A DNA stretch of 64,000 nt from Phyllobacterium sophorae (lineage in GTDB: Bacteria; Pseudomonadota; Alphaproteobacteria; Rhizobiales; Rhizobiaceae), in NCBI RefSeq assembly GCF_003010965.1, contig NZ_PGGM01000002.1, positions 434,001 through 498,000 of the forward strand. Direction: 5' to 3'. Position 1 is the stretch's first letter; the number at the start of each line of letters is the position of its first letter. This document shows positions 52,194-62,739 of this stretch, one piece after another. The position numbers and the translations under genes are program-made. The notes below the pieces were generated by a model. That model was not told the origin of the DNA. It saw only the letters and a program-made list of their open reading frames with translations, and ran no database searches.

Positions 52194-54140
52194 ATGCCGA
52201 TAGAAATCGAAGACCAAAAACCGGTCAATGAAGTGTTACGGGACCGGGAGCACGAGCTCTCGCTACTGGTAGACATGGTTCCGAGCCACCTATGGCGCTT
52301 GACCCCGGACGGCGAGCCCACTTTCTTCAACAAGCGCATGGTCGATTTCCTCGGCCTGGACTTACCGGACACGGACAGACCAGGAATGAGCCGATTGGAG
52401 GCGGTAATCGAAACCGTCCATCCGGATGACGCAGCGGAGTTTAGAGGCAGGTTGAATCGCTGCCTCGTCACCGGCGAGCGCTTCACGATGAGATATCGCC
52501 TCCGCCGCGCAGATGGCGTCTATCGCTGGATGTCGAGCAGCGCCGAGCCGATGCGGGATCGTGACGGACAGATTGTCCAGTGGTATGGCCTCTGTCATGG
52601 CATAGACGATCAGATGCACGCTGAAGAGGCGCTGCGGCAAAGCAGGCGGCAACTTCAGCAGATGATCGATGCCGTGCCGGTGCGCATCTGGAGCGTAACG
52701 TCAATGGATTCGCCGGTCTACTTCAACAAACGATACCAGGACCACTTCCGCTCCGTGATCGCCAACTTCGAAGCAATCGGGGAGCCGCGCATCGAAACGC
52801 TGCTGCGAGAGCTGATTCATCCCGAAGATGCTCCGGAGGTGCAGCGAACGTTGCTTAATTGTTTCGAAGCTGGCCGCGGCACCGTGATGCGGTTTCGATG
52901 GCGTGAGAAAGACGACATTTATCGGTGGGCGGAGTGCAGGGTAGAACCCCGGCGTGAGCAAGACGGAACGATTGTTCAATGGTACGGCGTTTCTCTCGAC
53001 ATCGATGATGAGATGCGCGCCCAGGTGGCGCTGCGCGAACGGGAGCGGGAACTCTCGCTGCTCGTCGACATGGTTCCGAGCAACCTCTGGCGGCTGACAC
53101 CGGACGGCGAGACTACGCTCGTCAACAAGCGCATGGCGGACTTTCTCGGGATGGACCTGGACGACAAGCAACAGTTGGCAGTCGTGTTCGACACCATCTT
53201 CCACCCGGACGATGCCGGGGCGGTGGAAGACGTTCTCGGCCGCTGCCTTCTCACGGGCGACCGCTTCTCCATGAAATATCGCCTGCGTCGGGCGGACGGA
53301 GTATACCGGTGGATGTCCGGTCGCGCCGAACCCCTACGAGATCAGGACGGTCGCATCGTCCAGTGGTTCGGTCTTTGCCACGACATTGACGATCAGATGC
53401 ACGCCGAAGAAGCGTTGCGACGGGCCTCGGAGAGGCTCGCGCAGGCAACTCGGGCGGCAAGCCTGGCCGAGTTGTCAGCGTCGATCGCACATGAAGTAAA
53501 CCAGCCGCTCGCCGCGATCGTCGCCAATTCCCACGCATGCCACCGTTGGCTGTCTGCAGAGCCCCCGAACGTCGAACGCGCCAAGATCACGGCCGAGCGC
53601 ATCACCCGTGATGCCAACTCGGCGGCGGAGGTTGTCGGTCGTATCCGCGCCCTCTTCCGTCACGCTCCAGAGGCCAGATTACCTGAAGACGTCAACCGCC
53701 TGATCGATGAAGTGTGCCTACTGATGGCTGACGAAACCACGGCGAAGACCGTCTGCGTCGAGACGACCCTTGAGCCGGACCTGCCGCTGGTCGCACTCGA
53801 CCGGGTCCAGATACAGCAGGTGTTCGTGAACCTGATCCGGAATGGGGTCGAGGCGATGGACGCCGTAGCGGGCAGCGCTCGTGCGATCAAGATACGCTCG
53901 TACCGCGATGGCCCCGACGCAATCCGCGTTGAGGTTCGCGACGATGGAACTGGTTTCAAGGATCCCCAGCGGGTCTTTGAGCCGTTCTTCACCACAAAGG
54001 CGCATGGGATGGGTATGGGACTCGCAATTTGCCGGTCGATCATCGAATCGCATGGGGGGCGCCTTTGGACCGCCAACAATGAGCCGCGCGGGGCGACCGT
54101 CGCCTTTACGCTTCCGCTGGCTGCGAGTGAAATGCCATGA
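52194..54140 (+). CDS. Three-PAS-domain histidine kinase
   Basis: The 648-residue soluble protein has three PAS_3-type domains (about 15-140, 150-265 and 270-400), then HisKA with SLAELSASIAHEVNQPLAAI (His near 433) and HATPase_c with NLIRNGVEAM and GMGMGLAICRS. PAS1 and PAS3 are near-duplicates: both have ELSLLVDMVPS-x-LWRLTPDGE, KYRL/RYRLRRADGVYRWMS and H-x-IDDQMHAEEAL. ATG 52194 is chosen because CAGGAGC lies 9 bases before it. The stop overlaps the first regulator gene. Confidence 0.9.
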   Translation: MPIEIEDQKPVNEVLRDREHELSLLVDMVPSHLWRLTPDGEPTFFNKRMVDFLGLDLPDTDRPGMSRLEAVIETVHPDDAAEFRGRLNRCLVTGERFTMRYRLRRADGVYRWMSSSAEPMRDRDGQIVQWYGLCHGIDDQMHAEEALRQSRRQLQQMIDAVPVRIWSVTSMDSPVYFNKRYQDHFRSVIANFEAIGEPRIETLLRELIHPEDAPEVQRTLLNCFEAGRGTVMRFRWREKDDIYRWAECRVEPRREQDGTIVQWYGVSLDIDDEMRAQVALRERERELSLLVDMVPSNLWRLTPDGETTLVNKRMADFLGMDLDDKQQLAVVFDTIFHPDDAGAVEDVLGRCLLTGDRFSMKYRLRRADGVYRWMSGRAEPLRDQDGRIVQWFGLCHDIDDQMHAEEALRRASERLAQATRAASLAELSASIAHEVNQPLAAIVANSHACHRWLSAEPPNVERAKITAERITRDANSAAEVVGRIRALFRHAPEARLPEDVNRLIDEVCLLMADETTAKTVCVETTLEPDLPLVALDRVQIQQVFVNLIRNGVEAMDAVAGSARAIKIRSYRDGPDAIRVEVRDDGTGFKDPQRVFEPFFTTKAHGMGMGLAICRSIIESHGGRLWTANNEPRGATVAFTLPLAASEMP

Positions 54141-54784
54141 AACCGCCCGAGGAGATCGTCTTCATCGTGGATGACGATGCCAGAGTCCGCGAGGCGCTCG
54201 GAGAACTGCTGGAGTCCTTGGGATGGCAATCCGCGACGTTCGCCGTCGCCGCTGACTATGTAGCCTATGCGAAGCCCGATCTCCCAGCGTGCCTGATCCT
54301 CGATGTCGAACTGCCCGACGTCAACGGTCTGGAGTTCCAGAGGCAACTATCGAGTGACGTCCATCCTCCTATCGTATTTCTCACGGGGCACGGCGACATT
54401 CCATCGACGGTGAGGGCGATCCAGGGTGGCGCTGTCGACTTTTTGACCAAACCCGTCGGGGAGAGCGATTTGATTGCGGCGGTTCGCGCGGCCATCCAGC
54501 GTGACCGGGAACAACGTTCGACTCGCGCGGAACTGGCCGATCTTGTACGCCGTTTCTCGGTGCTTACGCCGCGCGAGCGCGAGGTATTGCCACTCGTGGT
54601 CAGTGGGCTCCTCAACAAGCAGGCGGCGGCGGAACTCGGCATCAGTGAGATCACCCTTGAAATCCACCGGGGCAAGATCATGCACAAGATGGAGGCGACA
54701 TCGTTCGCCGACCTGGTGCGGATCGCCGAAAAGCTGCAGATCCCAATCACTCATTCCAGACGATCAGGAAACTCGCGAGAATGA
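54137..54784 (+). CDS. FixJ-like response regulator
   Basis: The 215-residue protein has a receiver (VDDDARVREALGELLES, CLILDVELPDVNGLEFQ, FLTGHGDIPSTVRA, FLTKPV) and a LuxR-type helix-turn-helix (LTPREREVLPLVVSGLLNKQAA, ISEITLEIHRGKIMHKM). It overlaps the kinase before it and the receiver after it by 4 bases each (ATGA), so it belongs to one operon with the PAS kinase. Confidence 0.92.
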   Translation: MKPPEEIVFIVDDDARVREALGELLESLGWQSATFAVAADYVAYAKPDLPACLILDVELPDVNGLEFQRQLSSDVHPPIVFLTGHGDIPSTVRAIQGGAVDFLTKPVGESDLIAAVRAAIQRDREQRSTRAELADLVRRFSVLTPREREVLPLVVSGLLNKQAAAELGISEITLEIHRGKIMHKMEATSFADLVRIAEKLQIPITHSRRSGNSRE

Positions 54785-55158
54785 CCAACCCGAAGCCCAT
54801 AATAGCGATTGTCGATGACGATCAGCGCCTCCTCGACTCGCTTGAGGATCTTCTCGAGTCAGCGGGACATGCTGTGCGGGCATTTTCGTCGGCACAAGCC
54901 CTCCTCGACTGCAACGCTCTGAAGGAGATCGGTTGTCTGATCACCGATATCGGTATGCCCGGCATGGACGGCTTCGAGTTGCAGCGCGTGATGAGCGAGA
55001 GACGAGTTGACCTGCCGGTGATCCTGATTAGTGGCAGGCACCAACTCGCCGAACAGATGCAACCAAAGCCTGGCTGGTTCTTCCGCAAGCCTTTCGACGG
55101 GCAAGAGCTGCTTGCAGCGGTTGCCGACGCACTGACCGGAAAGGGGTATCCAATATGA
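54781..55158 (+). CDS. Single-domain response regulator receiver
   Basis: The 125-residue protein is a receiver only: VDDDQRLLDSLEDLLESAGH, CLITDIGMPGMDGFELQ, LISGR and RKPF, with no output domain. It overlaps both neighbouring regulator genes by 4 bases. A stand-alone receiver between two full regulators may act as a phosphate sink or connector in branched signalling. Confidence 0.92.
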   Translation: MTNPKPIIAIVDDDQRLLDSLEDLLESAGHAVRAFSSAQALLDCNALKEIGCLITDIGMPGMDGFELQRVMSERRVDLPVILISGRHQLAEQMQPKPGWFFRKPFDGQELLAAVADALTGKGYPI

Positions 55159-55877
55159 GTGAGAGCTATCATGCAAATGCAAGCGATAAATTGCCTGATC
55201 GATCGCCGTCCGCGGGCAGCTGGGCCAAAGCGGAGCACCCATTGGTCATCCTGGTGGATGACGATGAAAGGCTCCGTGAAGCACTGGACGAGCTAATGCA
55301 GTCGGTGGGCCTGGACACAATCAGCTTCGGATCGACGCAAGACTTCCTCGAAGCCGAGCTTCCGGATCGGCCGGGATGCCTTATCGCCGACGTGCGGATG
55401 CCGGGCGTGAGCGGTCTCGATCTCCAGCATAGGCTCCTGGAAAGTGGTGACGGCAAGCCGATCATCTTTCTTACCGCCCATGGCGACATCCCGATGTCAG
55501 TCCAGGCGATGAAGGCGGGAGCGGTCGATTTCCTCACCAAACCCGTGCGCGACCAAACGCTACTTGATGCAATCGCAGCAGGGATTGAGCGCGATATCAA
55601 GCAGCGCGCCCAGGCACGGATCGTTACCGACCACGTAAGCAAGTTCGCGCTGCTTACACCACGTGAACGTCAGGTGATGCGAGAAGTCGCAATTGGCCAG
55701 CTGAACAAGCAGATTGCCTTCGGCCTCGGCATCAGCGAGATCACTGTCAAGCTCCACCGTTGCAACGTCATGCGCAAGATGGGGCTCATGTCGGTCGGTG
55801 AACTTGTCCGCGTGTGGGAAGCGCTGCCTGCCGGGGTGCGAAAGACGCTGGAGACCGGACAGCTTCAAACGCACTGA
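55155..55877 (+). CDS. FixJ-like response regulator (third in operon)
   Basis: The 240-residue protein has a polar N-terminal extension (about 1-30), a receiver (LVDDDERLREALDELMQS, CLIADVRMPGVSGLDLQ, FLTAHGDIPMSVQAMKAGAV, FLTKPVRDQ) and a LuxR helix-turn-helix (LTPRERQVMREVAIGQLNKQIA, ISEITVKLHRCNVMRKM). It is the closest relative in the window of the regulator at 45689-46372. It ends the kinase operon. Confidence 0.92.
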   Translation: MSESYHANASDKLPDRSPSAGSWAKAEHPLVILVDDDERLREALDELMQSVGLDTISFGSTQDFLEAELPDRPGCLIADVRMPGVSGLDLQHRLLESGDGKPIIFLTAHGDIPMSVQAMKAGAVDFLTKPVRDQTLLDAIAAGIERDIKQRAQARIVTDHVSKFALLTPRERQVMREVAIGQLNKQIAFGLGISEITVKLHRCNVMRKMGLMSVGELVRVWEALPAGVRKTLETGQLQTH

Positions 55878-55910
55878 CCGAGTGGGCGAGGCACGGTTCC
55901 AATGGCCGCT

Positions 55911-57122
55911 TCAGCCCGGCACTTCGATGGAGGCGGCAGCCGTTCCCCGGCCTTGCCGAATAACGATCATCGCAAGCCCCCACGCGGCGGCGGTGATCAC
56001 GACGCAGACCCCGGCGAGGCCGGCGTAACCCGCCGCCCCGATCACGCTGCCAGCGACAAGAGGGCCTGCAGCGAATCCGAGCAGATAAGCCGATCCCGCG
56101 GCCGCAGCCCAACGTCCGTTGCGGTCGAGCGCCGCGGCCAGACCAAAAAGATACGGGATCGAGAAGTAGTAAATGACGACCGACGCGACGAGGGCGGCGA
56201 CGTAGACTGTTGGGTTACGCCAGAGACAGAGCGCGAGCACGACAAGTGCGAATCCGGCGCAGAACCCCGAGATAGGGATTGCCCGTCCCCAGCGCACATT
56301 GAGAGCAGTGGCGGCTCCTGCTCCTGCGAGACCGACGAGCGACGCGACGGTCAGCACATAGCCGACCGCGGTCGTATCAAGACCCGCGCCCGCGCGCTCG
56401 CCCAAGGGCGCACTGAACGCATAGATCGCAGCCGAGGCGGTCAGGTAAAGCACGATCGCGCCGAACGTCATGACGCCCAGCAAAGGTGGGGCCTGCGCCG
56501 TGTCAGCTTCAGCTCGGTATCCGCTCTTGGCGCGGTCGTCCGGAATGAGGAGCAGGAGCGGCGCGAGTATGAGCGTCACACCCGCGATCAAGGCGAGGAT
56601 GCCGCGATGTGCGAAGGCAGCGGTGAGCTGACCGCCGATAGCGAAGAGCGCGACACTGCCCAAGGCCCAGATCACCTGAAAGTAGCCATAAACCTTGTCT
56701 GGGTTTCTGCAATGGGAGGCGACAATGGAAAGCGACACCGCATAAAGTGTGCCTTCCCCAACACCCGCAAGAACGCGGAGCACCGCGAGCCATCCAAGCG
56801 AGACGCTGAAGATTGATGCGCTTTGAGCGACCAAGACCAGTGCTGCGGCGACGAGGCCGACGCGCCGATAGGAAAACTGGGGCAGGATGGGTGCGATTGC
56901 CATCGCAGTGACGGCGAGGGCGAGGAACTCGGCGAACGCGATAAAACCGGCGTCGCGTTCCGACAGTGAAAGACCGTCCATAACCCCGGCAATCACAAAG
57001 GGAGACATCTGCGGGACCAGCCCGCCGATCACCTGCGCGGCGATCGCGCCGGCCACGAGAATCGCAGAATTGCGAGGCGTCAAAGAATCGCCGGTTTCGG
57101 TCATGGTTTGACTGAACTCCAT
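55911..57122 (-). CDS. Major facilitator superfamily transporter
   Basis: The 403-residue protein has twelve predicted membrane helices and MFS features such as GVGEGTLYAVSLSIVASHC near residue 115 and a polar central loop (RAKSGYRAEADTAQAPP) near 195-215. It resembles the YbjJ/sugar or aromatic transporter type MFS_1; the substrate is unknown. It converges with the kinase operon at a 33-base gap. Confidence 0.85.
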   Translation of the reverse strand: MEFSQTMTETGDSLTPRNSAILVAGAIAAQVIGGLVPQMSPFVIAGVMDGLSLSERDAGFIAFAEFLALAVTAMAIAPILPQFSYRRVGLVAAALVLVAQSASIFSVSLGWLAVLRVLAGVGEGTLYAVSLSIVASHCRNPDKVYGYFQVIWALGSVALFAIGGQLTAAFAHRGILALIAGVTLILAPLLLLIPDDRAKSGYRAEADTAQAPPLLGVMTFGAIVLYLTASAAIYAFSAPLGERAGAGLDTTAVGYVLTVASLVGLAGAGAATALNVRWGRAIPISGFCAGFALVVLALCLWRNPTVYVAALVASVVIYYFSIPYLFGLAAALDRNGRWAAAAGSAYLLGFAAGPLVAGSVIGAAGYAGLAGVCVVITAAAWGLAMIVIRQGRGTAAASIEVPG

Positions 57123-57525
57123 GGTTATCCGGCCGGAGCATACTCGAACCCCGGCAAGCGCAGCTTGGAACGATGTGAGCGGTTGACATCAACGATTCAC
57201 GCGCGACAGCCGAAACTTTATCACTGGATCGTTCGATACGTCGAGCGGCGTCCAGTTTTTCCAGAGAACGGAGCCAGCGGTCACTGGCGGTCATGAAGCA
57301 CCTGCATTTGGTCCTGTGTAGTGTGACCTTGGGTATAAGCGATCCAAACCAATGGACGGGATGTTTGAGCCCGGCATGTGAGCTAATTTTCTTCTGTGAG
57401 CTGTGTTAACCGGATGCGACAGAGACGATGAATGCAGAAGTTTTTCCGGTTTCTTCCCGCAGCCAACGAATTGGCAGGCGAGCGTGCCACCTGTCCGGCT
57501 CTGCATCCCGAAGGGAGATTGCTGC
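57123..57525. other. Divergent region between MFS and hydrolase genes
   Basis: About 400 bases. The frame of the downstream hydrolase is open back to 57403, but the added residues precede a good Tat signal and look non-coding. I identify no operator or RNA. Confidence 0.4.
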
Positions 57526-58509
57526 ATGAATGAACACACACAGTTTGAAACAATCGAAGCGTCTCGTCGTGACCTGCTTCTGCTCGCGGCGAGCGTGACG
57601 GTCATGGCTGTGACGCCTTCGCTGGCGTTCAGCGCCCAAGGTGTTTCACCAACCAGTTTTAGCAACAAAAGCGAAAGGACGAATGACATGGGCTCACTTA
57701 AAACCAGGGATGGTACGGAAATCTTCTACAAGGACTGGGGAGCGGGGCAGCCGATTGTTTTCCATCACGGCTGGCCGCTCTCCAGCGACGATTGGGATAC
57801 GCAGATGCTGTTCTTCCTGGACAAGGGTTACCGCGTCATCGCTCACGACCGTCGTGGCCACGGCCGCTCCACCCAAACCGCGACCGGCAACGACATGGAC
57901 ACCTATGCTGCCGATTTCGCTGAACTCGCAGCGTCGCTCGACCTGCGCGATGCCATTCATGTGGGGCATTCGACCGGCGGCGGCGAAGCTGCCCATTACG
58001 TCGCTCGCCATGGCAAGGGTCGCGTGGCCAAGCTGGTGCTGATAGGGGCCGTTCCGCCGATCATGGTGAAAACCGCGGCAAATCCGGGTGGCTTGCCGAT
58101 TGAGGTCTTGGATGGCTTGCGTGCCAAGCTCGCTGCCAACCGTGCGGAATTCTACTGGAATTTCCCGATTCCATTCTACGGTTTCAACCGCGAGGCCGCG
58201 ACCGTATCCGATCCGATCCGTGCGAACTGGTGGAGGCAGGGCATGATAGGCGGTGCAAAAGCGCATTACGACTGCATCAAAGCCTTTTCAGAAACCGATT
58301 TCACCGAAGACCTGAAAGCGATTGACGTTCCAACGCTTGTGATGCACGGCGACGACGACCAGATCGTCCCCATTGCGGACTCCGCGCTCCTGTCGGCCAA
58401 GCTCTTGAAGAATGGGACACTGAAGGTCTATGAGACATATCCGCATGGCATGTGCACGACCCATGCCGACGTCATCAATGCGGATCTTCTAGCGTTCATA
58501 AGAAGTTGA
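57526..58509 (+). CDS. Exported alpha/beta hydrolase, non-heme haloperoxidase type
   Basis: The 327-residue protein has a Tat-like signal ([17 protein letters not shown], cleaved near FSA-QGV). The hydrolase domain shows the oxyanion region [13 protein letters not shown], nucleophile [17 protein letters not shown], aspartate [10 protein letters not shown] and histidine [11 protein letters not shown], matching the chloroperoxidase/esterase family; the catalytic triad is complete. ATG 57526 follows AGGGAGA. Haloperoxidase activity in this family may be secondary to esterase activity. Confidence 0.9.
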   Translation: MNEHTQFETIEASRRDLLLLAASVTVMAVTPSLAFSAQGVSPTSFSNKSERTNDMGSLKTRDGTEIFYKDWGAGQPIVFHHGWPLSSDDWDTQMLFFLDKGYRVIAHDRRGHGRSTQTATGNDMDTYAADFAELAASLDLRDAIHVGHSTGGGEAAHYVARHGKGRVAKLVLIGAVPPIMVKTAANPGGLPIEVLDGLRAKLAANRAEFYWNFPIPFYGFNREAATVSDPIRANWWRQGMIGGAKAHYDCIKAFSETDFTEDLKAIDVPTLVMHGDDDQIVPIADSALLSAKLLKNGTLKVYETYPHGMCTTHADVINADLLAFIRS

Positions 58510-58577
58510 GTGATATCTGCGGCCGGTGACGTGGGGGCACCGGCGAGATTGAACTGCACATCAATCAGGTGCTAATA

Positions 58578-58601
58578 GCTGCCCCAGAATTCTGGGACAG
58601 C
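58578..58601. repeat. Imperfect palindrome centred on CCCAGAATTCTGGG
   Basis: A perfect 14-base palindrome (58583-58596) is flanked, after one mismatch on each side, by GCTG and CAGC, giving 22 of 24 symmetric positions. It lies between the hydrolase and nrdJ ends. It may terminate both converging units or be an end of a lost mobile element. Confidence 0.5.
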
Positions 58602-58678
58602 CAAATCGCAGTGAAAAGGACACGGTGGGCGTCCTGAGCGCGATTCTCCTTGCGAGCATCAAGGAGTGCAAAAAGCGC

Positions 58679-61600
58679 TTAACTACAACCGCTCGTGGCG
58701 CCACAGGTATCGCATTTCAGGCAGGTGCCATTGCGCACCATCGTGAAGTTCGAGCACTCCGAGCAACTGTCCCCGGTATAGCCCTGCATCATTGACTTGA
58801 TGCGGCGGTCGGACATTAGCTTCTTCGCCTCGGCCTTGGCTTCCTCAGCTGCGGCCTCTGCGTCGGCGTTGTCGAACAGGGCCGATGCGGCGCTGTTCTC
58901 GGCTTCCGTCTGGTCCTTGGCACGCTCTTCATAGTCACGCTTGAAGCCCGTGGATTCCTGTGCAACAGCGGCAATTGCTGGTTTCGCAGCGAGTGCCGTT
59001 GTCGTGCGGCTGGTGAGGGTCGTGACATTTGATGACGCAGTTGCCTTCGGCGCGCTGACGACGCCCGCTCCCCCTGCGTTGCTAAAACCCTTCGGATCAG
59101 CCTTGTTGGGAGAGACCACCTTCAGCGAAGCACCGCGTGTCAGTCCCTTCGAGACCGGCTCAGCCTTGCCTTCGGAAATGCCGCGACCCAGCGAGGTGTT
59201 GGAGAAATCCGACTGATCTACATGAGCAAGGTCGTGCCGATCCAGATAGGAAACCGCAAGTTCGCGGAACAGATAATCCAGGATAGATGTCGCGTTCTTG
59301 ATCGCATCATTGCCCTGGACCATGCCAGCCGGTTCGAACTTGGTGAAGGTGAAAGCCTCCACATATTCCTCCAGGGGCACGCCATATTGCAGGCCAAGCG
59401 ATATCGCGATGGCGAAATTGTTCATCATCGCCCGGAAGGCGGCGCCTTCCTTATGCATGTCGATGAAGATCTCGCCCAGACGACCGTCGTCAAACTCACC
59501 GGTGCGCAGATAGATCTTGTGGCCACCAACCGTGGCTTTCTGGGTATAGCCCTTGCGGCGATTCGGCAGTTTCTCGCGATCGTGGATGTATTTCTCCACG
59601 ATGCGTTCAACGATCTTTTCGGTGACCTGCACCGCGCGGGCGGCTGCTGGGGCCTCGATGTACGCCTCGATTGCATCATCCTCATCCTCGTCTTCATCGG
59701 CAAGCAGAGATGCGTTCAGTGGCTGCGACAGCTTCGAGCCATCGCGATAAAGTGCATTGGCCTTCAGAGCCAGCTTCCAGGACAGCATGTAAGCGGATTT
59801 GCAATCTTCAACAGTTGCTTCGTTTGCCATGTTGATCGTTTTGGAGATCGCACCGGAAATGAAGGGCTGTGCCGCAGCCATCATGCGGATATGGCTGTCG
59901 ACCGAAAGATAACGCTTGCCGATCTTGCCGCACGGGTTGGCGCAATCGAAAACCGGATAGTGCTCTTCCTTGAGGAAGGGCGCGCCCTCTAGCGTCATCG
60001 CACCACAGATGTGAATGTTGGCGGCTTCGATTTCCTTCTTGGAGAACCCCAGGGCGGGCAGGATTTCGAAGGAGATGTCGTTAAGCTGCTCGCTGGTGAA
60101 GCCGAGCACATTCTTGGCGAAATCTTCACCAATGGTCCACTTGTTGACTGCGAATTTGATGTCGAATGCCGACTTCAGCGCCGTGTTGAGCGTGGCGATG
60201 ATCTCGTCGGTGAATCCCTTTGCTTTTAGCGAGCCGGGATTAATGCCGGGCGCCTGATTGAGATTGCCGTGGCCGACAGCATAGGCCTCGATTTCGGCAA
60301 TCTGACTTTCCGAGTAGCCGAGCGTGCGCAAAGCCTCCGGAACGGCGCGGTTAATAATCTTGAAGTAACCACCACCGGCGAGCTTCTTAAACTTGACCAG
60401 CGCAAAGTCCGGCTCAATGCCTGTCGTGTCGCAATCCATGACGAGGCCGATCGTGCCGGTAGGCGCAATTACCGTGGCCTGCGCATTGCGGAAGCCATGC
60501 TTTTCGCCAAGCTCCAACGCCTTGTCCCAAGCGGACTTCGCATGGGTGATCAGGTCCTGATCCGGGCAATCAGCAGCAATCAGCGCAACGGGGTTTACGG
60601 CCAGGCCTTCATAGCCTTGATTTTCGCCATGGGCGGCGCGGCGATGATTGCGAATAACGCGCAACATATTGGCGGCGTTTGGCGCATAGCCGTTGAAGGC
60701 ACCGAGCTCCTTGGCCATTTCGGCCGAGGTGGCATAGGCAATACCGGTCATGATGGCTGTGAGAGCTCCGCCAATGGCACGTCCTTCAGCGCTGTCGTAC
60801 GGAATGCCGGAGGTCATTAGCAGGCCTCCGATATTCGCATAGCCAAGACCGAGCGTGCGATACTCATAGGAGAGCTTGGCAATTTCCTTGGACGGGAATT
60901 GCGCCATCATCACGGAAATTTCGAGAACGATCGTCCACAGACGCGCCGTATGCTCGTAGCCGGAGACGTCGAACTTGCCATCCTTGCCGCGATAGGTGAG
61001 GAGGTTGATCGAGGCGAGATTGCAGGCCGTATCGTCAAGGAACATGTATTCCGAGCACGGGTTGGATGCGCGGATGGGACCGGCGGCCGGGCAAGTGTGC
61101 CAATCATTCATAGTCGTGTTGAAATGCAAACCCGGGTCAGCCGATGCCCAGGCCGCATATCCGATTTTCTCCCAAAGATCGCGAGCCTTCAGCGTCTTCA
61201 TTACCTTGCCGTCCTTGCGGGCGGTCAGGTTCCAGTTGCCGTCGCTTTCAACAGCGCGCAGGAATTCGTCCTTGAGCGAAACGGAATTGTTGGAATTCTG
61301 ACCGGCGACAGTCAGATAGGCTTCGGAATCCCAATCCGTGTCATAGGTCTTGAAATCGATATCCGTGTAGCCCTGCTTGGCAAACTGGATGACGCGCTGG
61401 ATGTAGTTTTCCGGGACCTGATTCTTCTTGGCTGCCTTGATCTCACGCTTCAGTGCCGGATTTTTGGCCGGATCATAGCAATCGCCATTGTCGGCCTCGC
61501 AATTAACGCAGGCCTTCATGATCGCAGCCAGATGCTGCTTGACGATCTTGGAACCGGTAACAAGAGCCGCAACCTTCTGCTCTTCTTTCACCTTCCAGTC

Positions 61601-62482
61601 GATATATTCCTCGATATCTGGGTGATCGACATCGACAACGACCATTTTCGCAGCGCGGCGAGTCGTGCCGCCTGACTTGATGGCGCCCGCAGCCCGATCG
61701 CCGATCTTCAAGAACGACATCAGGCCGGAAGAGCGGCCGCCGCCGGAGAGCTTTTCGCCTTCTCCGCGCAGGAAGGAGAAATTCGAACCGGTACCGGAGC
61801 CGTATTTGAACAGGCGCGCCTCACGTACCCACAAATCCATGATGCCGCCTTCGTTGACCAGGTCGTCCGCGACGGACTGGATGAAGCAGGCATGCGGCTG
61901 CGGATGTTCATAGGAAGATTTGGACTTGGTCAGCTTGCCGGTGTCCGGGTCAACGTAATAATGGCCTTGCCCGGGACCATCGATACCATAGGCCCAGTGC
62001 AAACCGGTGTTAAACCATTGCGGCGAGTTGGGCGCGACGCGCTGGGTGGCGAGCATGTAAGCAAGCTCATCGCGGAAGGCGAGGGCATCAACTTCACTAT
62101 CGAAATATTTGCCTTTCCAGCCCCAATACGTCCAGGTGCCGGCAAGACGGTCGAAAACCTGACGCGCGTCCATTTCGGAGCCAAAACGCTCTTCAGCGGG
62201 CAGGGCGGCCAAAGCCTCATCATCAGCTACCGAACGCCAGAGCCACGAAGGAACCGAGTTTTCCTCGACCTTCTTCAACTTGGCTGGCACGCCGGCTTTG
62301 CGGAAATATTTCTGCGCCAGAATATCGGCGGCCACCTGACTGAACTGGGCCGGAACATCAATATTCTCCAAACGGAACACGACAGATCCGTCCGGGTTCT
62401 TGATCTCACTCGTCGCTACGCGAAATTCAATCTCCGCATAGGCTGACTGGTTCTCTTTGGTAAAACGCCGTTCGATCCGCAT
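58679..62482 (-). CDS. nrdJ: Adenosylcobalamin-dependent ribonucleoside-diphosphate reductase (class II)
   Basis: The 1267-residue protein has the class II RNR layout: [21 protein letters not shown] in the active-site barrel, [20 protein letters not shown] and [20 protein letters not shown]. The N-terminal cofactor-site segment [15 protein letters not shown] and a C-terminal zinc-ribbon-like tail [19 protein letters not shown] also fit the long rhizobial NrdJ. It makes deoxynucleotides with coenzyme B12 and needs no oxygen. It is a single-gene unit with NrdR-type boxes upstream. No cobalamin riboswitch is evident. Confidence 0.96.
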   Translation of the reverse strand: MRIERRFTKENQSAYAEIEFRVATSEIKNPDGSVVFRLENIDVPAQFSQVAADILAQKYFRKAGVPAKLKKVEENSVPSWLWRSVADDEALAALPAEERFGSEMDARQVFDRLAGTWTYWGWKGKYFDSEVDALAFRDELAYMLATQRVAPNSPQWFNTGLHWAYGIDGPGQGHYYVDPDTGKLTKSKSSYEHPQPHACFIQSVADDLVNEGGIMDLWVREARLFKYGSGTGSNFSFLRGEGEKLSGGGRSSGLMSFLKIGDRAAGAIKSGGTTRRAAKMVVVDVDHPDIEEYIDWKVKEEQKVAALVTGSKIVKQHLAAIMKACVNCEADNGDCYDPAKNPALKREIKAAKKNQVPENYIQRVIQFAKQGYTDIDFKTYDTDWDSEAYLTVAGQNSNNSVSLKDEFLRAVESDGNWNLTARKDGKVMKTLKARDLWEKIGYAAWASADPGLHFNTTMNDWHTCPAAGPIRASNPCSEYMFLDDTACNLASINLLTYRGKDGKFDVSGYEHTARLWTIVLEISVMMAQFPSKEIAKLSYEYRTLGLGYANIGGLLMTSGIPYDSAEGRAIGGALTAIMTGIAYATSAEMAKELGAFNGYAPNAANMLRVIRNHRRAAHGENQGYEGLAVNPVALIAADCPDQDLITHAKSAWDKALELGEKHGFRNAQATVIAPTGTIGLVMDCDTTGIEPDFALVKFKKLAGGGYFKIINRAVPEALRTLGYSESQIAEIEAYAVGHGNLNQAPGINPGSLKAKGFTDEIIATLNTALKSAFDIKFAVNKWTIGEDFAKNVLGFTSEQLNDISFEILPALGFSKKEIEAANIHICGAMTLEGAPFLKEEHYPVFDCANPCGKIGKRYLSVDSHIRMMAAAQPFISGAISKTINMANEATVEDCKSAYMLSWKLALKANALYRDGSKLSQPLNASLLADEDEDEDDAIEAYIEAPAAARAVQVTEKIVERIVEKYIHDREKLPNRRKGYTQKATVGGHKIYLRTGEFDDGRLGEIFIDMHKEGAAFRAMMNNFAIAISLGLQYGVPLEEYVEAFTFTKFEPAGMVQGNDAIKNATSILDYLFRELAVSYLDRHDLAHVDQSDFSNTSLGRGISEGKAEPVSKGLTRGASLKVVSPNKADPKGFSNAGGAGVVSAPKATASSNVTTLTSRTTTALAAKPAIAAVAQESTGFKRDYEERAKDQTEAENSAASALFDNADAEAAAEEAKAEAKKLMSDRRIKSMMQGYTGDSCSECSNFTMVRNGTCLKCDTCGATSGCS

Positions 62483-62497
62483 CTGTCTCGTCCTTGT

Positions 62498-62513
62498 CCC
62501 TATATATAGTGTC
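62498..62513 (-). promoter_or_regulatory. Half-conserved NrdR-type box
   Basis: On the minus strand GACACTATATATAGGG lies 16 bases before the nrdJ start. It matches the NrdR consensus acaCwAtATaTwGtgt in the left and central part but not the right end. Its place in the leader is unusual for an operator. Confidence 0.35.
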
Positions 62514-62723
62514 CCTTGGGCGCCGTGTGAAGTGTTGCGCGCCGCATGAACACAAATCCGCCCTATCCGGTTTCACCACTGAAAACCGGTCGCTTCACCT
62601 CAGCCCGTCATTGATGCGATATCCCGCTTCATTTCCGGGCTTGGCGGCCCATTTGCTGACGCCTGTCGTGTGATTCATCGTTGATGAGAATGTCACACTA
62701 TCTGGTACGCAATATACGTGTAA

Positions 62724-62739
62724 ACACTAAATATTGTGT
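62724..62739. promoter_or_regulatory. NrdR box
   Basis: ACACTAAATATTGTGT matches the NrdR consensus acaCwAtATaTwGtgt at 15 of 16 positions and is nearly symmetrical. It lies 242 bases before nrdJ. A related half-site, ACACTAT, starts at 62695. NrdR represses ribonucleotide reductase genes when dATP is high, so this is probably the nrdJ promoter. Confidence 0.6.
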
